DNA of 64,000 nucleotides, taken from Lentzea albida (GTDB lineage Bacteria > Actinomycetota > Actinomycetes > Mycobacteriales > Pseudonocardiaceae). The notes under the pieces were generated by a model. It searched no databases. It was not told where the DNA came from and saw nothing but the letters and a program-made list of their open reading frames with translations. Below are positions 39,105 through 46,961 of this stretch, piece after piece; position 1 is the stretch's first letter; every line of letters begins with the position of its first letter. The stretch is from assembly GCF_900111005.1 (NCBI RefSeq), contig NZ_FOFV01000008.1, positions 1-64,000 of the forward strand, read 5' to 3'. A program made the translations under genes and the position numbers.

Positions 39105-40283
39105 CTATGCGGCCAGCGGGAAGATCGCGCGGACGCGCCAGCCCCCACCGGGGTTGGGACCCGCCTCGAACTCGCCGCCCAGCACCGCAGCCCTTTCCCT
39201 CATGCCGATCAGTCCGTTGCCGCCGGAGACCTTGACGACGTCGTGCGGTGTGCCGAAACCGTCGTCGGTCACCTCCAGGCGCAGTTCCTCCGGCGTGCGG
39301 GCCAGCCGCACCATGGCGGTCGTGTCCGCGCCGGCGTGCTTGATGACGTTGGTGAGCGCTTCCTGCACGATCCGGTAGACGCTCAACCCGACGCCCACGG
39401 GCAGGTCGTCCACGTCACCGGTGATCTCGAGGCGCACCGGCACCCCGGCCGTGCGGGCGTTCTCGGCCAGCTCGACCACACCCCGTGCGTCCGGCTGGGG
39501 AGCCCACTGCGTCTCGGCGTCCTCGCTGCGCAGCACGCCGAGCAACCGGCGCATCTCGGTCAGGGCCAGCCGGCCGGTGTCGGCGATCGTGCGGACCGCG
39601 TTCTCGGCCACCTCCGGCTGAGTTCTAATCGTGTACGCGGCACCGTCGGCGTGGACGATCATCACGCTCACCGCGTGGGCGACGACGTCGTGCAGTTCGC
39701 GGGCGATGCGCGACCGCTCCTCGCCCACCGCGATCCTCGCCTGCTGGTCGCGCTCGGTCTCCAGCAGCAGCAGGCGTTGTTCCAACTCGCCCTGGTACGC
39801 GCGGCGGGCGCCGACGAACTCCCCCATGGCCCAGCTGAAGCCGAAGATCACGAGGATCAGGAACACCAGGAACACTGCCTCGACGTCGCCGACCTGGAAG
39901 ACCGCCCACAGGAACGTGCCCGCGAGCAGCCAGCCCGTGTAGATCAACGCCGTCTTGCGGTTCGTGTAGGCGACGAGCGTGTACAGCGCCACGGCCAGCG
40001 CGAAGTCGGACATCCGCACCGGTATGCCGCCGTCGGTGCCGCCGTGCGTGAACAGCTGGAGGAACGCGCCCCCGAGGATCAGGTAGCTCGCGCCCAGCGG
40101 GTGGTGGCGGCGGAACGGCAGCGGGCCGAGCATCAGCAGCGTCACGGCGAGGAAGGCCGAGAAGGACACGCCCCTGTCGATCCCGGTGACCGCGAAGCCC
40201 AGGTCGAAGATCAGCAGAAATCCGGCGATCAGGGAGTCCCCGAACGCCGGATGAGACTTCATCCACAGGCTGAACCGCCGCAC
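39105..40283 (-). CDS. Sensor histidine kinase (HisKA_3 type), partner of the regulator
   Basis: A 392-residue membrane kinase. N-terminal hydrophobic segments run to about residue 155. The DHp has the acceptor His near 198 (RIARELHDVVAHAVSVM) and the ATPase domain has N-box QEALTNVIKHA and GNGLIGMRERAAVLGG. It forms a pair with the regulator 9 bp downstream, resembling DesK/DesR-like actinobacterial systems. The signal is unknown. It is divergent from the membrane protein gene at 40400. Confidence 0.93.
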   Translation of the reverse strand: MRRFSLWMKSHPAFGDSLIAGFLLIFDLGFAVTGIDRGVSFSAFLAVTLLMLGPLPFRRHHPLGASYLILGGAFLQLFTHGGTDGGIPVRMSDFALAVALYTLVAYTNRKTALIYTGWLLAGTFLWAVFQVGDVEAVFLVFLILVIFGFSWAMGEFVGARRAYQGELEQRLLLLETERDQQARIAVGEERSRIARELHDVVAHAVSVMIVHADGAAYTIRTQPEVAENAVRTIADTGRLALTEMRRLLGVLRSEDAETQWAPQPDARGVVELAENARTAGVPVRLEITGDVDDLPVGVGLSVYRIVQEALTNVIKHAGADTTAMVRLARTPEELRLEVTDDGFGTPHDVVKVSGGNGLIGMRERAAVLGGEFEAGPNPGGGWRVRAIFPLAA

Positions 40284-40361
40284 CGGACAAGATTAGGTTC
40301 GGATCGAACTTCCGCGCGTCGCGCCACGGGTTGACGCTCCGTACGACTTCAGTGTGAGTTA

Positions 40362-40383
40362 TTGTGTCGAGGGGTTGATACAA
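40362..40383. promoter_or_regulatory. Inverted repeat, candidate YtrA-type GntR operator
   Basis: TTGTGTC (40362-40368) and GATACAA (40377-40383) are 6/7 complementary with an 8-nt spacer, 17 bp before the membrane protein start. A GntR gene of the YtrA type is the second gene of this unit, so autoregulation is the natural inference. Confidence 0.5.
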
Positions 40384-40399
40384 AGTTCGGGGGTTCGCC

Positions 40400-41068
40400 A
40401 TGTACGACGTCCTGGTGTCGGCCGGCATCGGCCTGGTCCTGCTGGTCGTCCTGTGGCCGACGCAGTCCACCGGCAGGCGCCTGCTCAAGAGCTGGAAGGT
40501 GTCCGACCCGACGCCCGCGCAGGTCGACGACGCGATCCGGTACCTGAAGCGGCGGCGGTTGCTCTACCCGCTGCTGTTCGTGGGCCTGTCGTTCGTGCCG
40601 TTCGCCAGCGGTCGCGGTCTGGGGTCGCTCGCGGCGATCGTGCTCGGGGGCACGTTGCTCGCCGAGCTCATCGCGCTGGCGTTGCCGCGCGAAGGCCGTC
40701 AGCGGTCGGCCTCGCTCGCCCCGCGCGGCCTGTTCGACATCGCCTCGCAGTACGTGCTGGGCGCCTACGCGGTGGTCGTGCTGTTCGGGCTGGTGTGGTT
40801 CGTCGTGAACCTGCAGATCACCCAGCTGCCCGTCTTCGTGGTGTCCGTGGCCGCCGTCGCGACGGTCATCTGGGCGGCCGTCGCCCGTCCGGTGGACGGC
40901 GACGAGGAGGTGGACCGGGTGCTCCGCACCCGCAGCGTGCACGTGTCCGCGTGCATCGGCGCGGCCATGATCTGCGCGCTGATCGGCGGTGGCTACCTGT
41001 TCCTGGGCGTCTTCGCGTGGGTCATGATGGCCAACACGAACGTCGTGTCCAAGAAGATCGCCTGGTGA
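40400..41068 (+). CDS. Polytopic membrane protein of unknown function
   Basis: A 222-residue protein with about six hydrophobic segments (first LVSAGIGLVLLVVLW, last ALIGGGYLFLGVFAWVMMA). A basic cytosolic stretch YLKRRRLLYPL occurs near residue 55. I do not recognise a family. Its stop overlaps the GntR start (GTGA, 41065-41068). GntR-YtrA genes usually sit with ABC transporter genes, but none is here, so this membrane protein is the only apparent partner. Confidence 0.82.
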   Translation: MYDVLVSAGIGLVLLVVLWPTQSTGRRLLKSWKVSDPTPAQVDDAIRYLKRRRLLYPLLFVGLSFVPFASGRGLGSLAAIVLGGTLLAELIALALPREGRQRSASLAPRGLFDIASQYVLGAYAVVVLFGLVWFVVNLQITQLPVFVVSVAAVATVIWAAVARPVDGDEEVDRVLRTRSVHVSACIGAAMICALIGGGYLFLGVFAWVMMANTNVVSKKIAW

Positions 41069-41433
41069 CGGCTCCCCGCATCGTCGTCGACGTCGAGAAC
41101 GGTGTCGCGCCCTGGCGCCAGGTCCGCGACCAGCTCGTCCGGTTGATCAGTGCGGGGGTGCTGCCGGTCGGGTCGCGGTTGCCGACCATCCGGCAGCTCG
41201 CCGCCGACCTCGGGCTCGCCGCCGGCACGGTCGCGCGGGCGTACCGGGAGCTGGAGGTGGCGGGCGTGATCACGACAGGGCGAAGGCAGGGCACCGTGGT
41301 GGCCGCCCTGCCTTCACATGCACCGGACCCGCTCTCCGCCGCCGCGGCGGAGTTCGTCGCCATCGCTCGGTCACTCGGCGCCAGTGAGGGGGAGGCACTG
41401 AACGCCGTGCGAGCCCGTTACTTGGGTGAGTAA
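41065..41433 (+). CDS. GntR-family regulator, YtrA subfamily
   Basis: A 122-residue repressor with a winged-helix domain (PWRQVRDQLVRLISAGVLPVG, recognition part TIRQLAADLGLAAGTVARAY) and a very short C-terminal dimerisation region, the mark of the YtrA group. Translationally coupled to the preceding membrane protein by a 4-bp overlap. Its end overlaps the converging membrane protein gene by 16 bp. Confidence 0.9.
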   Translation: MTAPRIVVDVENGVAPWRQVRDQLVRLISAGVLPVGSRLPTIRQLAADLGLAAGTVARAYRELEVAGVITTGRRQGTVVAALPSHAPDPLSAAAAEFVAIARSLGASEGEALNAVRARYLGE

Positions 41434-41867
41434 GGCGACTCGATCTTGGGTGCGGGTCGCGGTTCGCCGATGTGCGCCTGACGTTCTTCCTGGCGCTCCT
41501 CGTAGATCCGGTGCTCCTCGGCCATCTGGTCCGCGAGCTGCTGCTGCATCTGGCGATCCCTGATCCTGGCCAGGATCGCCATGGTTGCGCCGTGAGCCAG
41601 TGCCAGCAGCAAGAGCACGATGCCCAGCTTCACGACCACGTTCTTCGCCGGGTCACCGGTGTCGACGTTCACGATCGACACCAGTGCCAACAGGCCGAGC
41701 ACGACGAGGTGGAACAGCACGGCCGTCAGCTTCATCATGCCGCCGACCTGCTCTTCGTCGTACGCAGCGCGCTTCAGATATCCCTTGCCGCTGTGGTAGA
41801 TCAGCTGGCCGTCGATCGCGACCAGGACGATCCCCAGCACTAGGAACGTCACGTAGCTGTCACCCAT
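41418..41867 (-). CDS. Small membrane protein of unknown function with coiled-coil tail
   Basis: A 149-residue protein with three hydrophobic segments (VTFLVLGIVLVAIDGQLIY, LTAVLFHLVVLGLLALVSIV, VVVKLGIVLLLLALAHGATM). A charged helical tail follows (RIRDRQMQQQLADQMAEEHRI), likely coiled coil, facing the cytosol, ending in a Pro-rich stretch. No family recognised. It is divergent from the dynamin operon, 36 bp apart. Confidence 0.8.
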   Translation of the reverse strand: MGDSYVTFLVLGIVLVAIDGQLIYHSGKGYLKRAAYDEEQVGGMMKLTAVLFHLVVLGLLALVSIVNVDTGDPAKNVVVKLGIVLLLLALAHGATMAILARIRDRQMQQQLADQMAEEHRIYEERQEERQAHIGEPRPAPKIESPYSPK

Positions 41868-41903
41868 GCGCTGTGGCTACCCGCGCACGCACGCCTACAA
41901 ACC

Positions 41904-43424
41904 GTGGCACGATCAGTGCTCGTGACGGCGTTGCAGGGACAACAACTGGCCGGTCCGCTGTGCGCGGCGGTGGCCAACCTCTGCGGTGCCCTGCAACCAC
42001 AGGTCTCCCTCCGGACGGCCGCCGGGTTCCAGGAAGTGCTGCGCCGTCTGCACGCGCCGTTGCAGGTCGCCGTCGCCGGCCGGATCAAGTCCGGCAAGTC
42101 GACTCTCGTGAACGCGTTGATCGGCCGCCGGGTCGCGCCGACCGACGTCGGTGAGTGCACACGGCTCGTCACGCGCTACCAGTACGGCACGGTCGATCGC
42201 ATCGAAGTCGTGCTGCGGGACGGCAGGCGCCAGGTGCTGCCGTTCGACGCGAACGGCATGATCCCCGCTTCTCTCGGCTTGGACGGCGTCTCGCACATCG
42301 AGGCGTACCTGACGAACGCGGTGCTGCGCGACTTCACCGTCATCGACACGCCGGGGCTCGGTTCGCTGGACGCGACGTCGGTCGCCCGCACCGAGGAACT
42401 GCTGGACCCGGTGTCGAGCAACGCCGTCGCAGGCGCCGAGGCCGTCCTCTACGTCGTGACGCAGGGCGTGCGCGCGGACGACCAGTCGACGCTGGCCGCC
42501 TTCACCGCCGCGACCGCGTCCCGCGAGGCGGGCCCGGTCAACGCCATCGCCGCGTTGAACAAGGTCGACGCCGTGGCGCCGGAGACCGTCGAGGGCGCGG
42601 ACGGGGACGTCTGGAGGGCCGCGCAGATCCTCGCGGCGAAGCAGGCCGACCTGCTCAAGCCGCGGGTCGCGGACGTCCTGCCGGTGATCAGCCTGCTCGC
42701 CGAGTCCGCGGAGACCGGCGAGTTCACCTCGGCCGACGCGGAGGCGCTGCGGGCGCTGGCCGCCCTGGACCCCGACACCCGCACGATGATGCTGATGTCC
42801 GGTGACCTCTTCACGTCGTGGGAGTGCGACGTCGCGGCAGGGGTGCGGTCCCGGTTGCTGGAGAAGCTCGACCTGTACGGCATCGGCCGTGCGCTCCTCG
42901 CGCTGGACGCCGAACCCGCGTTGCCCGCCGGGGCGTTGCGGCGGGTGCTGTTCGACGCGTCCGGGTTCGCCGCCGTCCGAGGTCGTCTGGACGCGGTCTT
43001 CCGCGCCCGCGCCGACGGCATCAAGGCGGCCGCCGCGCTGGCCTCGATCACGTCGCTGGCGGCGGGCGACCCCGGTGAACGGCAGCGCGTGCACGACGCG
43101 ATCGAGGTGCTGCTGGCCCGTCCCGAGGCGCACCAGCTGCGGCTGCTGGAGGCGTTGACGCTCGTCTCGTCCGGCGCCGTCGCGTTCGCGCCCGACCTGA
43201 CCGACGAGGTGCTGCGCGTCGGCAGCACCCCCGACGTCGCCGCCCGGCTCGGCCTGGCCGGCAGACCGGTCGCGGAGCTGACGGCGTTCGCGCTGGAGAG
43301 AGCCGGGTGGTGGCGTTCGTTCGCCTCCTTCGGCGCGACTCCGGCGCAGGCTCGGGTGGCGCACGTCGTCCACCGGGCGTATTTCCTCATCTGGCAGCAA
43401 CTACGTGCTGGGGGGCACCGATGA
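41904..43424 (+). CDS. Dynamin-like GTPase, first of operon
   Basis: A 506-residue large GTPase. G1 is GRIKSGKST (59-67), the G2 threonine lies in GECTRLVTRY, G3 is DTPGLGS (148-154) and G4 NKVD (219-222). A long helical region follows (about 280-500), consistent with a dynamin-like stalk, but no strong transmembrane segment is seen. This suits the DynB/IniC-like partner of a two-dynamin pair acting in membrane remodelling. Start GTG 41904; nearby in-frame GTG codons are alternatives. The stop overlaps the next start (ATGA). Confidence 0.85.
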   Translation: MARSVLVTALQGQQLAGPLCAAVANLCGALQPQVSLRTAAGFQEVLRRLHAPLQVAVAGRIKSGKSTLVNALIGRRVAPTDVGECTRLVTRYQYGTVDRIEVVLRDGRRQVLPFDANGMIPASLGLDGVSHIEAYLTNAVLRDFTVIDTPGLGSLDATSVARTEELLDPVSSNAVAGAEAVLYVVTQGVRADDQSTLAAFTAATASREAGPVNAIAALNKVDAVAPETVEGADGDVWRAAQILAAKQADLLKPRVADVLPVISLLAESAETGEFTSADAEALRALAALDPDTRTMMLMSGDLFTSWECDVAAGVRSRLLEKLDLYGIGRALLALDAEPALPAGALRRVLFDASGFAAVRGRLDAVFRARADGIKAAAALASITSLAAGDPGERQRVHDAIEVLLARPEAHQLRLLEALTLVSSGAVAFAPDLTDEVLRVGSTPDVAARLGLAGRPVAELTAFALERAGWWRSFASFGATPAQARVAHVVHRAYFLIWQQLRAGGHR

Positions 43425-43786
43425 GCGTGAACGGAACCGAACACCCCGATCTGACGTCGGACGACGGTGTGGAGACCATTGCCGACGAGCTGCTGGACCA
43501 GGCGCTGGCCGAACGCCGCGCCCTGGTCCAGCTGTGCCTGTACGCGCTGGACCGCGCCAGTGCGGGCGTGGTCGAACGCATCGAGGAAGGCCTGTCGTCC
43601 ATAGGCGTCGTGGCGATGCGGGCCGACGGTGAGCGCTTCGACCCGTCGCGGCACGAGGCCGGCGGCGCCGTCCCGACGGACGACCTGTCGTTGCAGGGCC
43701 TGGTCGCCGAGACCGAGGTCCCAGGCTTCTGCGACCGCGGCCGCGTTCTGCGCGCTCCGATCGTGACGGTCTACACGGCCCGATGA
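43421..43786 (+). CDS. GrpE-like nucleotide-exchange-factor domain protein
   Basis: A 121-residue protein. The C-terminal part follows the GrpE beta domain pattern: IGVVAMRADGERFDPSRHEAGGAV, then VAETEVPGFCDRGRVLRAPIVTVY. The preceding helix (IADELLDQALAERRALVQLCLYALDRASAGV) corresponds to the end of the GrpE coiled coil; the long N-terminal coiled coil is missing. GrpE releases ADP from DnaK/Hsp70 proteins, but no Hsp70 gene is nearby. It is bracketed by two dynamin genes with 4-bp overlaps on both sides, so it is made together with them. Confidence 0.8.
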   Translation: MSVNGTEHPDLTSDDGVETIADELLDQALAERRALVQLCLYALDRASAGVVERIEEGLSSIGVVAMRADGERFDPSRHEAGGAVPTDDLSLQGLVAETEVPGFCDRGRVLRAPIVTVYTAR

Positions 43787-45603
43787 GCAACCTCTCGCAG
43801 ACAGTCCGGCAGACGCGCGAGCGCCTCACCTCTCTCGTGCGCGAGCTGGACCCGTCGATGGCCGACTGGGTGACGAGGAGCGCGACGCCCGAGGTGTCGT
43901 CGGTCGTGATCGTCGGCGAGACGAACCGCGGCAAGTCGTCGCTGGTCAACGCCCTGCTGGCCACCCCGGGCCTGTCCCCGGTGGACGCGGACGTCGCCAC
44001 CTCGACGTACCTCGTCTTCCAGCACGGCCCGTCGTGGGCGGCGCGCGCCTGCTACCCCGGCCTCCTGGCACCCGTCTCGTTCCCGCTGCCCGCGTTGATC
44101 AACTGGGTCTCCGCCGCCCACGACCTGCCCGAGGGCGAACTCCCCCCGCGCTACGTCGAGGTCGACGCCCCGATCCCGTTGCTGGAACGGATGTCCGTCG
44201 TGGACACCCCCGGCGTGGGCGGCCTGGAGTCGGTGCACGGCGAACTGGCCCTGGAGGCCGTCACCTCGGCGACCGCCCTGGTCTTCGTGGTCGACGCCTC
44301 GTCCCCCTTCACCCGCGGCGAGCTGGACTTCCTGAAGCGCGTCGGCGACCGCGTCGAAACCGTCGCCTTCGCCCTCACCAAGACCGACCAGTACCGCGGC
44401 TGGCGCCAGGTCCTCGACGCGAACCGGGCCCTGCTCGCCGAGCACGCCCCCCGCTTCGCCGACGCCACCTGGTACCCGGTCTCCTCGCGCATGTTCGGCA
44501 TGGCCGCCCAGGCCCCGAACCCGGACGCCGCCTCGATGCTGCGCGAACGCTCCGGCATCTCCGCGCTGCAGACCTCGTTGCAGGAACTGGTCACCGGCCG
44601 GGCCGGCATGCTCGCCGAGGCCAACGCCCTCCGCGCACTCACCACAGTCCTGGCAGAACTCGTAGTACGCCTGGAGCACGAGAAGCGCGCTCTCTCCGTG
44701 GGCGAAGACGAAGCCGCAGTGCTCCGCGCCCGCCGCGAAGAACTCCAGACCGAACGCCGTTCCTCGACCCGGGGCTGGCAGGTCCGCCTGCGCGGCGAGG
44801 TCCAACGCGCCCGCATCGAGAACTCGCACGAGATCTCCCGCCAGATGCGCGACCTGCAGACCTGGTACCGCCAGGCCATCGACGCGGCCGACCGCACGGC
44901 CCTGGCGGCGCTACCGGGCCAGGTCGACACGGCCCTGCAGGTCGTCTCCAGCCGGATCTCCACAGCCCTGTCCGTCCGCCTGTCCCAGGTGACCGACGCC
45001 GTGCTGGCCACGTTGTTCTCGCCCGAGGAACTCACCCTGATCCGCGGCCAGTTCGCCCGAGGCAAGCACCCGCCGGTCGTGTTGCGCCCCAAGGAGAAGC
45101 GCCCGCCGACGGCCGAGGACAAGCTGCTGGTGTTCATGGGCGTCTCGGGCGGCCTGGGCGCGGGCAAGCTCGCCGTCATGCCACTCGCCGGCCTCGGCAT
45201 AGCGGTCCTGAACCCGATCGTCCTGCCCGTCACGATCGCCCTGGGCCTGGGCGCCGGCTGGTGGATGGCCCGCACCCGCACCCACACCGCGGAGAAGCAG
45301 CACGTCAAGCAGTGGCTCTCCGACGCCATCGCCGACGCCCGCTCCACTGTGGACCAACTGGCCGCCGAGCAGCTGATCGAGGCGGAGCAGGCCCTGTCGC
45401 TGGCGTTGGACGAGGCCCTGGCCAAGCGCATCGAGGCCATCGAGGCGGAGCTGCGGGAGGTCGACCGGGCGTTGCGGATGGAGGCCGGGGAGCGGGGGCG
45501 CGAGCTGCAGGCCGCCACCCGTCAGCTGGCCGAGGTGGAGTCGGGGCTGTCGAAGGCCGAGGAGCTGCTGGGCCGGATCAGGTCCGTGCGCGACCGGGCT
45601 TAG
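43783..45603 (+). CDS. Dynamin-like GTPase with membrane hairpin, last of operon
   Basis: A 606-residue GTPase. G1 is GETNRGKSS (45-53), G3 DTPGVGG (141-147) and G4 TKTD (199-202). Helical stalk regions flank a hydrophobic double segment at about 446-495 (MGVSGGLGAGKLAVMPL and IVLPVTIALGLGAGWWM) like the paddle or transmembrane anchor of DynA/IniA-type proteins. The C-terminus is a coiled coil (residues 510-600). ATGA overlap with the GrpE-like gene. With the first dynamin it likely forms a heteromeric membrane machine for remodelling or stress protection. Confidence 0.86.
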   Translation: MSNLSQTVRQTRERLTSLVRELDPSMADWVTRSATPEVSSVVIVGETNRGKSSLVNALLATPGLSPVDADVATSTYLVFQHGPSWAARACYPGLLAPVSFPLPALINWVSAAHDLPEGELPPRYVEVDAPIPLLERMSVVDTPGVGGLESVHGELALEAVTSATALVFVVDASSPFTRGELDFLKRVGDRVETVAFALTKTDQYRGWRQVLDANRALLAEHAPRFADATWYPVSSRMFGMAAQAPNPDAASMLRERSGISALQTSLQELVTGRAGMLAEANALRALTTVLAELVVRLEHEKRALSVGEDEAAVLRARREELQTERRSSTRGWQVRLRGEVQRARIENSHEISRQMRDLQTWYRQAIDAADRTALAALPGQVDTALQVVSSRISTALSVRLSQVTDAVLATLFSPEELTLIRGQFARGKHPPVVLRPKEKRPPTAEDKLLVFMGVSGGLGAGKLAVMPLAGLGIAVLNPIVLPVTIALGLGAGWWMARTRTHTAEKQHVKQWLSDAIADARSTVDQLAAEQLIEAEQALSLALDEALAKRIEAIEAELREVDRALRMEAGERGRELQAATRQLAEVESGLSKAEELLGRIRSVRDRA

Positions 45604-45875
45604 GCGCAGTAGGCGGGATCCAGCGGCTTCAGTCTGATCTGCTGCCGGTCGTCGAACCAGACGACCTCGAACGTGGTGACCGTGCCGACCTGCGGCCACC
45701 GCTCCACCTCGCGCGGGAGGCGGAGCACGTCGACGAAACCCCCGAAGGGGAGCCCGAGGTCGACGAACACACCGATCGCACCTGGCCGGGGCACGAGCAC
45801 CACGGTGCCGGTGAACCGCTGCCCGAGCTCCAGATGCGCGCTGAACCGCTCCCACCTCTGCTGGTCCTCGTCCAC
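45600..45875 (-). CDS. Small S1-like RNA-binding-fold protein
   Basis: A 91-residue protein resembling an S1/OB domain (FTGTVVLVPRPGAIGVFVDLGLPFGGFVDV). I place the start at GTG 45875; the frame is open to 46043 and ATG 45917 or 45929 are alternatives, but those added residues are not S1-like. It overlaps the stop of the second dynamin gene by 4 bp (converging) and is divergent from the acidic protein gene. Function unknown. Confidence 0.65.
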   Translation of the reverse strand: MDEDQQRWERFSAHLELGQRFTGTVVLVPRPGAIGVFVDLGLPFGGFVDVLRLPREVERWPQVGTVTTFEVVWFDDRQQIRLKPLDPAYCA

Positions 45876-45963
45876 CCCGGGACCGTAGCGAGGTTGGCGG
45901 CGGAACCAAACCGGCATAACGTGGGTCATACCGGTACATGAGCAGGTATGGAGGTGTGTCCCG

Positions 45964-46650
45964 GTGTACATCGACGAGAACGGTGCGGCCGACGCCGAGC
46001 TGAAGGTGACCGTCGAGGACGAGGAGTACACCGCCGACGTCACCTTCGACCTCGACCAGGACGGCGTGAACGACTCCGCCGTCGTCGAGACCGATGACGG
46101 CGGTCATCTCGCGTTCACCGACACGAACGGCGACGGCGACGCCGATCTGATGAGCACGTTCGACAAGGACGGCAATCTCCTGAGCCAGGCGCGGTTCGAG
46201 GAGAATTCCGGTGAGTGGGTGGCCGTCGACCCGAACGACTCGCAGCACGAAAAGACGAATTCGACTTCCAAACAGGCGATTGTCGTGGAGACCGACGACG
46301 GGGAGCGAAACGTCGGCCCGGCCACCGAGGACACCGACGGGGACGGCAAGGCCGACACCGTTGTCGTCCGCGACGACGACGGCGACACGTGGTTGTTCAC
46401 CGACAAGAACGGCGACGGCAAGGCCGACGTGGCGACCGAGATCACGCGGTCCGGCGAGGTCACGATGTCGGAACACCGAGGTGACGACTGGGTGGAGGTC
46501 GAGCACGGCCACATCGAGTCCGACGGCCGGTACGTGACCGACTCGAAGAGCGGCATTCTGGACGACTCGGACGAGTGGCTCGAGGAAGAACGCTTCGACG
46601 GCGTCGTCCGAATCGATTCCACAACGGGGCAGTGGATCAGCCCGAACTGA
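45964..46650 (+). CDS. Acidic protein with DxDxDG-type calcium-binding-like repeats
   Basis: A 228-residue, very acidic protein without signal peptide or membrane segment. At least four DxNxDG/DxDxDG loops occur (DLDQDGVND, DTNGDGDAD, DTDGDGKAD, DKNGDGKAD), spaced in two groups, each followed by a short beta strand pattern. These resemble thrombospondin type 3/dockerin calcium loops; the arrangement is like actinobacterial DUF6802 proteins. GTG 45964 has GGAGG 8 nt upstream. Role unknown. A strong terminator follows the stop. Confidence 0.8.
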   Translation: MYIDENGAADAELKVTVEDEEYTADVTFDLDQDGVNDSAVVETDDGGHLAFTDTNGDGDADLMSTFDKDGNLLSQARFEENSGEWVAVDPNDSQHEKTNSTSKQAIVVETDDGERNVGPATEDTDGDGKADTVVVRDDDGDTWLFTDKNGDGKADVATEITRSGEVTMSEHRGDDWVEVEHGHIESDGRYVTDSKSGILDDSDEWLEEERFDGVVRIDSTTGQWISPN

Positions 46651-46961
46651 ACCGTTAACTGAAGCGCAGGTCACAGGCCTCGGTGTGGTGAGAACCGCAC
46701 CGGGGCCTCTTGTGTTTTTCCCACCGCCACGGGGGCTTAACGCCGTCCGAGTGCTGAATCGATTCCAGAATCGGTTTTGTGAGGGAAGCGACAGGCTGGG
46801 GGTGCTTTACCTGCCATTCACCGGGCTAACCTCGGTCCATCCCCTTCCACGCACGCCCGGCCCCACCGGGCGTCTGGAGCTATTCCCGAGGACGACGAAG
46901 TCCTGCACCGGACCACCACGTGCTCGGGTTGCCGAGGCGTTCAGTCAGGAGACGAGACGAG
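46651..46961. other. 311-bp interval between acidic protein gene and pckG
   Basis: The first part holds the terminator at 46675-46719. The remainder (about 46720-46961) must contain the pckG promoter and leader. I see no further gene; the sequence is less GC-rich around 46741-46800 (GATTCCAGAATCGGTTTTG, an inverted-repeat-like GATTCC/GAATC pair near 46759-46772). Confidence 0.6.
46675..46719 (+). terminator. Intrinsic terminator after acidic protein gene
   Basis: AGGCCTCGGTGTGG-type left arm (from 46675) pairs with the right arm ending GGGGCCT at 46708, with G-T pairs, and is followed by CTTGTGTTTTT, the clearest T-run among terminators here. Confidence 0.85.
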
